From contig NZ_CP082839.1 in NCBI RefSeq assembly GCF_019930585.1, positions 372,001-436,000 of the forward strand: a DNA stretch of 64,000 bases. Direction: 5' to 3'. Positions within the stretch are counted from its first letter, which is position 1, and every line of letters starts with the position of its first letter. The notes beneath the pieces are model-generated. The model saw only the letters and a program-made list of their open reading frames with translations, had not been told where the DNA came from and did not search any database. Shown in pieces: positions 49,366 through 57,982 of this stretch. A program made the position numbers and the translations under genes. The stretch comes from Sphingomonas nostoxanthinifaciens (GTDB taxonomy: Bacteria; Pseudomonadota; Alphaproteobacteria; Sphingomonadales; Sphingomonadaceae).

Positions 49366-51417
49366 CTATGCGGAGACGCGGCCGGTCAGCGGAATTGCAG
49401 ATGCGGCTTCTGCGAGTAGATCCAGCGCGGCACCCACCACCTCCTCCGGTGATATGTCTCGAATGCAGGTGAAGTCACGACCGCATTCATTGCCGTCGCG
49501 CGAAATGGCGCAGCCAGCGCAGGGCACGCGCCTACTGATGATCCGGCCAAACCCTTCCTGCCCCCATTCGCGCCAGTCGAGCCGGGCCATGTGGAGGCTT
49601 ATAACTGGCGTCCCACGCAGCGCAGCCATATGCTTGGGTCCCGAATCGTTGCCGACGAACAGATCGGCAAAAGAAAGCATCGCATCGAAATGGTCGAACG
49701 GCAGTTTTCCTTCGATCACGCGGACACGGTCAGCGCGCGTGCCGAACCGGGCCGCGCTGAACATCGGCTCGTCAGCGAGCAGCAACAGGGTCAGGTCGGT
49801 GCGGTCGAGCAGTTGGTTGGCTAGCGCCTCGAAATGCGGCCACCGGCTGAATACGAGCCGCGCACCCGCATGCAGCACCGCAAAGCGCTGATTGCCGCGG
49901 ATGTCGTAATGTTCGAGTAACCGCCTATCCAGATCGTTACGGCGATGTGGGCTCGCTTTGCTCTGGAAGATAGCGCCGAACGCTTCGACCAGCGCGAGGA
50001 CCTTCTGTGATTGCGACATGACCTCGAGCCGGTTGGCGGGATCGTGTGCATTGCAGTCGAGGCCTGCCGACAACCACGCAAATTCCCGCCCCTTGAAGCC
50101 GAAGGTGAAGGGCGCACCCGACAAAGCGAGCAGCGGACGGCTTCCGCCGCCCTCGCACAGATCGATCGCGATATCGAAATTGTAAGCTGCCAGTTCTTGG
50201 CGCAGCCGCTCCTGGGCTTCTAGCGGCATCACGCGCCGTCCGGTCGCCAGATCCTCCGGAAAGTCGATCACAACGAGCGCCTCGAACAGTCCCGACGATC
50301 GCGCAAGGCCTTCGTTGGCGCGCGATACCAGCCCCACCAGTTTCGCACCGCCGACGATCTCGCGGAGGCGCTTGATTGCCGGAATGGAGCAAACCATGTC
50401 GCCCAGTTGGTCGACCCGCTGGACGAGCACGGCGCTCGGCGCAGCCGGCAGCAGCCGGCGCGTGGCATTGCGGACCATGCTTGGACGCGCCCTGATCTGC
50501 TCCTCGATCGGGCGCGGGTCAGCGACGGCAGGCGCGACGAGCGCATCTGAATCCGGCAGGTCCGCTTCTATCTGCGGCGGCGCAATCAGCGCGGTGGTGC
50601 GCCAGCCCCGAACCCGGCCTATGCTGTCATAAGCGCGCAAATCGAGCTGGTGCGGACCATGCTCGAATGGCGCAAAATTAAGCCAGATATTGAAGACATA
50701 TTTGGACATGCCTCCTTCCGTGCTGGCGGCCTTGGGCGTCATGGTGTGGATGACGATGCCGTCGAGCATCACCGCAATCTCGATGATCGGGCTCGTCGAC
50801 GTGCAGAAACCCCGGATCGCCTCGATCCCGCGGAGCACCTTCATCGTTCCCCAGCGGCTGCGCTCGCGCCGGGCACCCAGCCGACTGACCCGGATTGCCT
50901 GCGCAACCGCATCAGGCTCCACTGCCTCGGTTAGCGGAATAAGCTCCGGTGCCAGCCGGTCGAGATCATAAACTGTACCTGCCGACGCCACCTCGCCGAT
51001 GCCGAGCCCAACAAGTTCGTCAAGCGCTTCCGCCCAGCCAGGGCGCAGGGCAATCGCGCGGCGATAGGATTTCTCGGCCTCGTCGGGCCTTTCCGTCACC
51101 TTGTAGAAATGACCCATCTGCATTGCGAGGTCGGCGCTGTTCGGCTGGCAGCGCACCGCCTCAAGATAGTGGCGCTCAGCTTCCCCGAACTGCCCCGTTT
51201 CCTTGAGCATATGACCTAGTTGGATGCGGATGCCGATTCGGCGCGGGGCGAGATCGAGCGCCTCCCTGTAGAGGGCCGCGGCCAATGTCAGGCGCCGCGC
51301 ATCGCGCGCCGCATCCGCTCTTCGAGCCAGACGGGACGCCAGCGCCGCTCGCGGCCGCAGCTTGGCATCGATACCACGCGCCAGGCGTTCGATCTGGGGC
51401 ATCGGTAGCAGCGGCAT
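49366..51417 (-). CDS. TPR-GT9 glycosyltransferase with accessory beta domain
   Basis: A 683-residue protein. TPR repeats are at about 40-130 (ALYREALDLAPRRIGIRIQL; AERHYLEAVRCQPNSADLAM; SYRRAIALRPGWAEALDELV). A strand-rich domain is at about 190-285 (IEIAVMLDGIVIHTM; HQLDLRAYDSIG). A complete GT9 (ADP-heptose transferase-like) domain occupies about 328-683, with VQRVDQLGDMVCSIPAI, YNFDIAIDL and FVGNDSGPKHMAALRGTP. A Cys cluster (PCAGCAISRDGNECGRDFTC) is near the end. It starts one base after the hldE stop, so translation is coupled. Heptose transfer is a reasonable guess given HldE and GmhB upstream. Confidence 0.85.
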   Translation of the reverse strand: MPLLPMPQIERLARGIDAKLRPRAALASRLARRADAARDARRLTLAAALYREALDLAPRRIGIRIQLGHMLKETGQFGEAERHYLEAVRCQPNSADLAMQMGHFYKVTERPDEAEKSYRRAIALRPGWAEALDELVGLGIGEVASAGTVYDLDRLAPELIPLTEAVEPDAVAQAIRVSRLGARRERSRWGTMKVLRGIEAIRGFCTSTSPIIEIAVMLDGIVIHTMTPKAASTEGGMSKYVFNIWLNFAPFEHGPHQLDLRAYDSIGRVRGWRTTALIAPPQIEADLPDSDALVAPAVADPRPIEEQIRARPSMVRNATRRLLPAAPSAVLVQRVDQLGDMVCSIPAIKRLREIVGGAKLVGLVSRANEGLARSSGLFEALVVIDFPEDLATGRRVMPLEAQERLRQELAAYNFDIAIDLCEGGGSRPLLALSGAPFTFGFKGREFAWLSAGLDCNAHDPANRLEVMSQSQKVLALVEAFGAIFQSKASPHRRNDLDRRLLEHYDIRGNQRFAVLHAGARLVFSRWPHFEALANQLLDRTDLTLLLLADEPMFSAARFGTRADRVRVIEGKLPFDHFDAMLSFADLFVGNDSGPKHMAALRGTPVISLHMARLDWREWGQEGFGRIISRRVPCAGCAISRDGNECGRDFTCIRDISPEEVVGAALDLLAEAASAIPLTGRVSA

Positions 51418-51418
51418 G

Positions 51419-52918
51419 TCAGGCCCCGCTGTGCAGCGGCAGAGCGGCGGTCAAGACCTTGTCGCCGTCGCGTGCGACGGCGACAAGGCGACTCGTAGAA
51501 TGTCCCTCGGCGAGCGACGCTAGAATGACCCGCCCGCCGCGAGCCTGCACGATATCCGCACCCACGACACGATCGATCGTGTAATCGGCGCCCTTGACCA
51601 GCACATCCGGCTGCAGCGCCTCGATCACCTGGCGGGGTGTGTCCTCGGCAAAAATGAGTACCCCCGATACGCCGCGAATCGCGCTTAGCACAGTCGCGCG
51701 CGCCGCTTCGTCCTGCACGGGGCGCGTGGCTCCCTTGAGCCGGCGCACAGACGCATCTGCATTGATCCCCACAATCAGCCGGTCGCAGCTCTCCGCTGCT
51801 TGGCGCAGCAGGCTGATATGCCCCGGGTGAAGCAGGTCGAAACATCCATTGGTGAATCCGACGGTCAGTTTTTCCTGCGCCCAAGCGCGGCGTTGCGCGA
51901 CCAGCGCGGGCAGTGCCTGCAACCCAAGATCGTCATGCCCGTGGTGCAGCTGATTCATCAGCATCGAGGCCTCCAACTCATCGCGCGTCACGACCGCGGT
52001 TCCGAGCTTGGAGACAACGATGCCGGCCGCATGGTTCGCGATCCGCATCGCGTCGGCCAACGACATATGCGCGACCAGCGCGGCAGCCAGCGCCGCAACC
52101 ACGGTATCACCGGCACCGGACACGTCGAAAACGTCCTGCGCCACCGTCGCCATGTGGATAGGCACGCCGTCGACCGGATAGAAGGACATGCCCTTTTCGG
52201 ACCGCGTCAGCAGGATTGCGGCTTCGCTCGCGCCTTGCGCCGCGTGAGCCGCCGCAAGCGCCTCCTCATCGGTCTGGCACGGCAGCTGGGTGGCATCGGT
52301 AAGCTCGCGCCGATTGGGAGTCAGGATCGTGGCACCCCGATAGATGCCGAAGTCGCGCTTTTTGGGATCCACGATGACGGTTTTGCCCCGCGCGCGCGCA
52401 TGATCGAGTACGGCTCGCAGGACGCTCTCGCAGCAGACGCCTTTGCCATAGTCCGAGAGAACGACCAGTTCGGCGCGATCGACCGCCGCCTCCGCGGCGG
52501 CGATAAGTTCGGCCTCGATGTTGGGGCTGAAAGGCGAGGCATCCTCGTGATCGATGCGCACGATTTGCTGGCGTGCGCCGATCACCCGAATCTTGCGCGT
52601 GGTTGGGCGCTCTGGAACGACAATCCGGGTGCAGGCTACGGCGCCGTGGGCGTTGATCGCCTTCTCGATCTCAGCCGCCGTAGGATCGGAGCCCACCATG
52701 CCGACCAGTTCCACTACAACGCCCAGGCTCGCCAGGTTCGCCGCGACATTGGCCGCACCACCCGGAACCGAATGCTCATCGCGCACGCGCATGACAGGCA
52801 CCGGGGCCTCGGGCGACAATCGCTCGACCTCGCCCGAAATGTAACAATCGAGCATGATATCGCCGATCACGGCAACGCGATGTCCGGCGATACGGTCGAG
52901 ATCGAGCGGTGCTGACAT
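51419..52918 (-). CDS. hldE: Bifunctional heptose-7-phosphate kinase/heptose-1-phosphate adenylyltransferase
   Basis: Two steps of ADP-heptose synthesis in one 499-residue protein. The N-terminal PfkB-type kinase (about 1-320) has VPGGAANVAANLASLG and the anion hole DVSGAGDTVVAALAAAL. The C-terminal cytidylyltransferase-like domain (about 345-499) has FTNGCFDLLHPGHISLL and LVKGADYTID. Both halves look intact. ATG 52918 lies five bases after the AGE-family gene. GmhA and HldD, needed to start and finish the pathway, are not in the window. Confidence 0.94.
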   Translation of the reverse strand: MSAPLDLDRIAGHRVAVIGDIMLDCYISGEVERLSPEAPVPVMRVRDEHSVPGGAANVAANLASLGVVVELVGMVGSDPTAAEIEKAINAHGAVACTRIVVPERPTTRKIRVIGARQQIVRIDHEDASPFSPNIEAELIAAAEAAVDRAELVVLSDYGKGVCCESVLRAVLDHARARGKTVIVDPKKRDFGIYRGATILTPNRRELTDATQLPCQTDEEALAAAHAAQGASEAAILLTRSEKGMSFYPVDGVPIHMATVAQDVFDVSGAGDTVVAALAAALVAHMSLADAMRIANHAAGIVVSKLGTAVVTRDELEASMLMNQLHHGHDDLGLQALPALVAQRRAWAQEKLTVGFTNGCFDLLHPGHISLLRQAAESCDRLIVGINADASVRRLKGATRPVQDEAARATVLSAIRGVSGVLIFAEDTPRQVIEALQPDVLVKGADYTIDRVVGADIVQARGGRVILASLAEGHSTSRLVAVARDGDKVLTAALPLHSGA

Positions 52919-52923
52919 AACGC

Positions 52924-54084
52924 TCAGGCCGTAGCGCCGTCGAGCGTGCGCCGCATCGCCGCCGTCCGGTCGAGCTCGGCAGCTGCCAGGAATAGATGAT
53001 AGAGCGAGCTGGCGGGCACGTCCCCGCTCAACGGCCTTCCAGCCTCGTCGACGCAATCGATCCAGCCGGCGGCGAAAGGACGGCCGACGAATCTGTCGAG
53101 CAGGACAGTACAGATATTATGTAGCGTCATCCCGGTCTTTTCCCCCTTCTCATCGCGGATCGCCAAGGATTTCAGCGCTTCGCAATGCGGCCACAACCGA
53201 TGCGTCCGACGCAAAACACTTCCCGCTGCGTCGATTTCGTCCCATATCAGGCCTGACGGCGCGAAGCCGGTCGAAATCGCGGTCGCGCGAAGCCGATCCG
53301 CTTGAGATGACGGCAGTCCAGTCACGCGGCCATGCCAGTCGAGCAGCCACGACCATTCGAACAGATGGCCCGGCTCAACGCGGGAGCGGCCGTCGGAAGA
53401 CCAGTCCTCCAGGAACGTCTCGGCCAGCACGCCGTGCACAGGGTCGAACAATCGTCGCTCGAACAATGCGACGAGCGATGTTGCTCGTTCCTCATATCCT
53501 TGTCCGGGCGCGACCTCCGCCAAGAACAGATAGGCCTCAAGCAGATGCATCACCGGATTCTGACATTTGGCCGGATCCGTCCGCCAAGACGTGCTGAAGA
53601 GGCCGCCGTGGATCGGGTCCGTCAGCGCACGATCGATGAAGGCGGTCGTCTCGGCGGCCAGACGCAACACCATGCGATCGCCATTCAGCCGATAGACCCA
53701 GGCCAGCGCGAGCAGAATGAAGGCGTGGGTGTAGGCGTCGCGCGCCGGCTCCACAATCTGCCCTCGCGTATCGACCGAAAAAGCGAATGCAGTCTCGCCT
53801 GCCGATTGGTCCGCATAGTCACGAACGAGGCTAGCCAGCGCGTCATTGGCTATTTCTGCTCCTCGCGGAAACCAGTTCCGCTCAGCGGCATGCGCGAACA
53901 CATAGACTTGTCGCGCCTGCACCATCGCACGACGCGGCACGTCCACCGGCTGACCGGAAAAGCTCAGCCGCTCATGGAAAGCGCCGCGCTGCGAATCAAA
54001 CCCGCTCTCCCCCCAAAATGGAAGCGCCTGCGTTACGATCCAGTCCTGAAAACCGTGGATGCCACGGATCGCGTCAGCAGCCAT
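52924..54084 (-). CDS. AGE-family epimerase/isomerase
   Basis: A 386-residue (alpha/alpha)6-barrel protein of the N-acylglucosamine 2-epimerase/mannose isomerase family. RAMVQARQVYVFAHAAERNW, DAYTHAFILLALAWVYRL, NPVMHLLEAYLFLAEV, EPGHLFEWSWLLDWHGR and RLWPHCEALKSL carry the conserved Arg, His and Glu residues. Which sugar it handles cannot be told; between hldE and gmhB it may make the aldose/ketose phosphate feeding GDP-mannose or heptose synthesis. ATG 54084 overlaps gmhB by 11 bases and has GAGGA upstream; ATG 54120 and an earlier start would overlap more. Confidence 0.85.
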   Translation of the reverse strand: MAADAIRGIHGFQDWIVTQALPFWGESGFDSQRGAFHERLSFSGQPVDVPRRAMVQARQVYVFAHAAERNWFPRGAEIANDALASLVRDYADQSAGETAFAFSVDTRGQIVEPARDAYTHAFILLALAWVYRLNGDRMVLRLAAETTAFIDRALTDPIHGGLFSTSWRTDPAKCQNPVMHLLEAYLFLAEVAPGQGYEERATSLVALFERRLFDPVHGVLAETFLEDWSSDGRSRVEPGHLFEWSWLLDWHGRVTGLPSSQADRLRATAISTGFAPSGLIWDEIDAAGSVLRRTHRLWPHCEALKSLAIRDEKGEKTGMTLHNICTVLLDRFVGRPFAAGWIDCVDEAGRPLSGDVPASSLYHLFLAAAELDRTAAMRRTLDGATA

Positions 54085-54679
54085 TGCGGGCAGCTTCCTC
54101 GCACCGAGGCCGGGCGTCATTTCTTTCGGCAAGGAGTCGGCATACCACCGACGCCAGATCGGCCACATCGGGCGGAACGGATATGCCGGCGATACCGGCC
54201 CGTCGCGCCGCTTCCATGTCGCTCGGCTTGTCGCCGATTAGAAAGCTGAGCTCCGCGAGCGTCGGCCAGTCGCGCATCGCGCGGAGCAGCATGCCGGCGC
54301 CGGGCTTACGATCTTCATGCTCGCGCGCAAACGGCGCGACGATACCGTCCGGGTGATAGGGACAGTAATAGAAAGCGTCGATCCGGGCTCCAGCTGTCGC
54401 AAACACGGCTTGCATGTGTGCGTGCAGCGCCGCGACATCCTGCTCGGTATACAGGCCGCGGGCGACGCCGGACTGGTTGGTGACCACGATCACCCGATAG
54501 CCTGCATCGTTCAGCAGCCGCACCGCCTCGATTGCGGTGGTCGTCAGCCGCAACTCTGCCGGATCGTGCAAATAACCAGTGTCGATATTGAGTACGCCAT
54601 CCCGATCGAGAAAGGCGGCTGGCCGTGCTGGCCGTGCTGGCCGTGCTGGCCGTGCGGCATCGACGGGCGCTGGGGTCAT
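54074..54679 (-). CDS. gmhB: D-glycero-manno-heptose 1,7-bisphosphate phosphatase
   Basis: HAD-family phosphatase of the heptose pathway, 201 residues. Nucleophile DxD in AAFLDRDGVLN, motif II in VVTNQSGVARGLY, motif III Lys in DRKPGAGML and motif IV IGDKPSDMEAARRAG are all present. The zinc loop is partial: CPYHPDG supplies Cys and His, but the later C-x-C seen in E. coli GmhB is replaced by EHED. The N-terminus has a repeated Ala-Arg-Pro tract from a 9-base tandem repeat. It starts two bases after the kpsE stop. Confidence 0.88.
   Translation of the reverse strand: MTPAPVDAARPARPARPARPAAFLDRDGVLNIDTGYLHDPAELRLTTTAIEAVRLLNDAGYRVIVVTNQSGVARGLYTEQDVAALHAHMQAVFATAGARIDAFYYCPYHPDGIVAPFAREHEDRKPGAGMLLRAMRDWPTLAELSFLIGDKPSDMEAARRAGIAGISVPPDVADLASVVCRLLAERNDARPRCEEAARNGC
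54620..54655. repeat. Four exact 9-base tandem repeats in gmhB
   Basis: TGGCCGTGC repeated four times (54620-54628, -54637, -54646, -54655). Encoded on the minus strand as Ala-Arg-Pro units at the gmhB N-terminus. The unit is a multiple of three, so copy changes alter length but not frame. Confidence 0.9.
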
Positions 54680-54681
54680 CG

Positions 54682-55857
54682 TCAGGCCGCGTGCTCACGC
54701 ACGCCTGCCACGATCAGCCAGCCGATTGAATAGGTCAGCAGTAGGGCCAATACCATGGTGAGCATGATCCGGCCGCGCTCGGGATAGAGCGCCTTGACCG
54801 GCAGGTTGGCATCGACAATCCGCACGACATAGAGTTGCTGGCGCAGCGCCGTTTCACGCGCGCGATCCAACGCCGTGGCAGCGGATTCATATTGCTTGGC
54901 GAGGAATTGCTCCCGCAGCTTCAGGCTTTCGTAGCCACTGATATCGGTGGCGATCGCATGATTGCCGTTGGTCAGCCTCCCGCTCTGCGCAGCCACCTGA
55001 GCCTGCAGCGCGCTCACGCGGCTGGCCAGCGCCTGATATTGCGGGCTGCCATGATTGACCATGCCGCCCATCGCATTGAGCTGGGCTCGCGCTGCGGCCA
55101 GCTGTCCGGTCAAAGTGGAAACGAGCTGGATCTGCGCCTCTCCCGACGCCTTGGGGTCGATATCACCGCGCGTCTGGCGGAAGCGCGTGGTTTGCGCCTG
55201 GACCGCGGCGAGATCGGTCTCGGCTTTGGCCAACTGGCGCCGCGACATGTCGATCGCGTCATGATAGCTACGCTCATTGAGCATGTTGACGCGCAGTTCA
55301 CCCAGTTCGAGAAGCCTGCGGGCGATCGCGAAACTGTCCTGCGGGCGGAAGCTGTGCACCCGCAGCGTCGTGATGCCCGTCTCCGAATTATAGTTCACCT
55401 TTACCACGCCCTGGAAATAACGCAGCAGATATTCGGGCGTGGGATTGGACGGGCGCAAGCGGCTGAAAACGTCCGCATCCCGATCATGATAGCGGCCAAC
55501 CAGATCATTGTCCCGCCGCAGCGTGGCGACCGCGTCGTGTGAGGTAAGGTAATCGGCCACGCTCATCGCCTCGCTCTGGGACGAGCTTGCCCCCGTCACC
55601 ATGCTAAGCGCCTGGCTCATGCCAATGCCCGCCGGCGCCTCCGCAGTATGCGTAGAACGCACAAGAAAATGGGCCTCCGATTCATATTGGTCGGAGGCCA
55701 CGAGATAAAAATAACTGCCCACCAGCAGTGTCGGCAGAACGACGATAAGCATGAACATGCGGCGGCGGCGCAGCCAGGCGAACGTTTCCGTCCACGGATT
55801 CGCACGGCGGCGCTCGCTCTGCTCGGACGCCGGAAGCATAATGCCATGCACGTTCAT
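54682..55857 (-). CDS. kpsE: Capsule export inner-membrane protein (KpsE/CtrB/BexC)
   Basis: Periplasmic adaptor of the PCP-3 class linking KpsMT to the outer-membrane exporter. It is 391 residues. Two membrane helices, about 34-52 (MFMLIVVLPTLLVGSYFYL) and about 365-387, flank a periplasmic part with a long coiled coil (about 195-350). The N-terminal periplasmic domain starts DQYESEAHFLVRST. It lacks a C-terminal tyrosine-kinase domain, which excludes Wzc. ATG 55857 follows AGGA by seven bases. It lies 37 bases downstream of kpsM. Confidence 0.92.
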   Translation of the reverse strand: MNVHGIMLPASEQSERRRANPWTETFAWLRRRRMFMLIVVLPTLLVGSYFYLVASDQYESEAHFLVRSTHTAEAPAGIGMSQALSMVTGASSSQSEAMSVADYLTSHDAVATLRRDNDLVGRYHDRDADVFSRLRPSNPTPEYLLRYFQGVVKVNYNSETGITTLRVHSFRPQDSFAIARRLLELGELRVNMLNERSYHDAIDMSRRQLAKAETDLAAVQAQTTRFRQTRGDIDPKASGEAQIQLVSTLTGQLAAARAQLNAMGGMVNHGSPQYQALASRVSALQAQVAAQSGRLTNGNHAIATDISGYESLKLREQFLAKQYESAATALDRARETALRQQLYVVRIVDANLPVKALYPERGRIMLTMVLALLLTYSIGWLIVAGVREHAA

Positions 55858-55894
55858 GGTAGATCCTGTGATCGCTATTTTTCGGAATTGCGGA

Positions 55895-56707
55895 TTACGA
55901 AAGGTGGATCCGGTTGCGCATGTTAGTCAATGCGACCATGCCGATCCACGTCAGCAACAAGCATGCACCTATCAAATATTCGGTGTAGCAATATTGCAGC
56001 TTTGCCGACTGAAATTGGCCGTAACGGACCATTTCGAAAATACTGGTGATTGGCAGCCAGCCCAGCCAGTCGCGAAACGGATGCGGTAGCCATTCCATCT
56101 GGAAGAAGGCGCCGGACAGGCCTGCCATGAAATAAGAATAAGGATGGACGAGGCGTCCGACCGTGCGATTCTCGTATGAAATAGCGGTAATCAGCAGTGC
56201 TTGGCCGGTCGAATACCAGAACATCAGCCCCCACGCTGCCAGCACAACCAATGGGCGCGCAGGAGGATCTGCGAGGCCGGTGGCGACGAGGAACCCCATC
56301 ATCACCGCCATCGTCAAGAAACAGGCAGCGAATTCCAGTAGGCAGCGCGCCATGGTAACGTCCAGCACCGTCACCATCCGATGATAGAGCAGGCTAGCAT
56401 TGCCTTCGAAACTACCTTCGGAGCGGTTCACAATACCCCGGAACAGAATGTAAGTCGTGTAGCCGATCACGGCGAAAGGCAGCGGCTTGATGTCCGCGCC
56501 GTAGGCCGTGTGGCCCGCACCCTTGTGCATGAGGCCGATCACGGTCGCCAGCAGCATCGGTTCGGCGAACAGCCAGAGATAGCCGACGTTCTCACGCCCG
56601 TAGCGCGTATGCAGTTCGCGCAGGATGAGCGCGCCGATGACACGGCATTGCACCGAGAGTGCCTGGAGCAGGCTGCCGGACGCACTATGAGAGATCCGGG
56701 CGTTCAT
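55895..56707 (-). CDS. kpsM: Capsular polysaccharide ABC exporter, permease
   Basis: ABC-2 type permease paired with KpsT. It is 270 residues with six predicted membrane helices. The N-terminal cytoplasmic segment contains VIGALILRELHTRYGRENVG, the E-x-x-x-R-Y motif typical of KpsM/BexB/CtrC, and GYLWLFAEPMLLATVIGLM begins helix 1. Its ATG overlaps the upstream GT4 stop as ATGA. Confidence 0.92.
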   Translation of the reverse strand: MNARISHSASGSLLQALSVQCRVIGALILRELHTRYGRENVGYLWLFAEPMLLATVIGLMHKGAGHTAYGADIKPLPFAVIGYTTYILFRGIVNRSEGSFEGNASLLYHRMVTVLDVTMARCLLEFAACFLTMAVMMGFLVATGLADPPARPLVVLAAWGLMFWYSTGQALLITAISYENRTVGRLVHPYSYFMAGLSGAFFQMEWLPHPFRDWLGWLPITSIFEMVRYGQFQSAKLQYCYTEYLIGACLLLTWIGMVALTNMRNRIHLS

Positions 56708-57927
56708 GATCCGATCCTATGCAGGAGTTCCAACAAAATTGCGACATGATCCGCCCAGGAGGAGGGAATCCAGCTCTGCCTGCGCAGATCCTGCGCGGCA
56801 CGGGCCTGCGATCCGGGGCGACTGAACGCCCAGACGGCACGCTCCCACGCCGGGCCGTCGAGCGGATCGAGAAAATCAGGTACGTCGCCGCCGGCCTCCC
56901 GCAAAGCAGGAAGATCGCTGCAGATCACCGGCACGCCGAGCGCCAGTGCCTCCGTTACCGGCATGCCATATCCTTCCGCGAACGACGGCATCAACAGACC
57001 GCACGAGCCGGCCAGCAGCCACTGCACGGTGCGATCAGCCAAGCCGCCCTTTTCTTCCACGCAGCCGACGAGCGAGGGGCAGCGTTCGAGCATGTCGACG
57101 ATCTGCTCATTCTCCCAGCCACGCCGGCCGATCACAATCAGCCGCGGAATGGCGGATGTACCGTGCCGCTCGGCGAGCCGCCGCCACAGATGCAAGAGCA
57201 GCAGGTGGTTCTTGCGGGGCTCGATCGTTCCGATGCAGACGAAATAGGGTCGATCGTCCGCCGGCCGATCCGCAGGGCGCAGCGCTGGCGGATCGATGCC
57301 GAGATGGGCAAAGGCGGTCGCGATGGGCCGACCGGCGCGCTCGACATAAGGCTTGAGGGCGTCGAGCGTCGCCTGCGAATTGCAGAGCAGAGCGGCCGCT
57401 TGCGTCACCATCGTCTCGACCCGCCGTGCATGTAGAGCCGCCCCGTTGGCGCGCGCATATTCCGGATATTTGAGTGGGATAAGGTCGTGGACGAGACACG
57501 CAAGCGCGGCGCGCTCGCGCCGGAGAATCGACGCGACCAGCGCCGGATCAGTCAAATTGTTGGGTGATGCCTTGAGATAGACAGCCCTTCCCTCGCCGCT
57601 GCCGATCATTCTAACTTTCGGCCGAAGTTCCCAGAGGGCACGCATCGCACTTTTGCGGAGATCGAGCCGTGCGATGATATCCCGCGTCGCCCACCGCTGC
57701 TGCGTGCCGTCTAAGAAGCGCCGGACCGCCGCCGCCGGCAAGCGACCATAAACGTTCCCGATCGGATGGACCGCCGCGAAGGACAGCCGATCAGGTACGG
57801 CATCGAGCAACCCGCGCGCATAGGCCATCTCAACCCGATCGACGCCTGTCGGCGTCGAATGCATGACACGCGCTAGCAGGCGTGTGAGATCGAGAATGAT
57901 CCGCGGGCCGGGCCGGTGGTCGATCAT
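56704..57927 (-). CDS. Glycosyltransferase, GT4
   Basis: A 407-residue GT-B protein. The C-terminal domain has IGTIEPRKNHLLLLHLWRRL, and the donor site is MPSFAEGYGMPVTEALALGVP (E-x7-E). The N-terminal half has LVHDLIPLKYPEYAR and LLCNSQATLDALKPYV. It is related to the GT4 at 11041 and to mannosyl/rhamnosyltransferases. The donor is unknown. Its stop overlaps kpsM, and the oxoamine-synthase gene ends 55 bases upstream. Confidence 0.87.
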   Translation of the reverse strand: MIDHRPGPRIILDLTRLLARVMHSTPTGVDRVEMAYARGLLDAVPDRLSFAAVHPIGNVYGRLPAAAVRRFLDGTQQRWATRDIIARLDLRKSAMRALWELRPKVRMIGSGEGRAVYLKASPNNLTDPALVASILRRERAALACLVHDLIPLKYPEYARANGAALHARRVETMVTQAAALLCNSQATLDALKPYVERAGRPIATAFAHLGIDPPALRPADRPADDRPYFVCIGTIEPRKNHLLLLHLWRRLAERHGTSAIPRLIVIGRRGWENEQIVDMLERCPSLVGCVEEKGGLADRTVQWLLAGSCGLLMPSFAEGYGMPVTEALALGVPVICSDLPALREAGGDVPDFLDPLDGPAWERAVWAFSRPGSQARAAQDLRRQSWIPSSWADHVAILLELLHRIGS

Positions 57928-57982
57928 GTTGCGTCAGTCAAATACAAAGTCATGAAGCCTATACGCCCCTGCAACGAGGCGT

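Noticed and set aside
51419..53056. Longer hldE starting upstream of 52918
   Set aside because: The extension overlaps the AGE-family gene and has no similarity to HldE.
54620..54655. CRISPR or phase-variation tract
   Set aside because: Only four 9-base units without spacers; the unit length cannot switch the frame.
54682..55857. Wzc-type tyrosine autokinase
   Set aside because: No Walker motifs or Tyr-rich tail after the second membrane helix; length fits KpsE.
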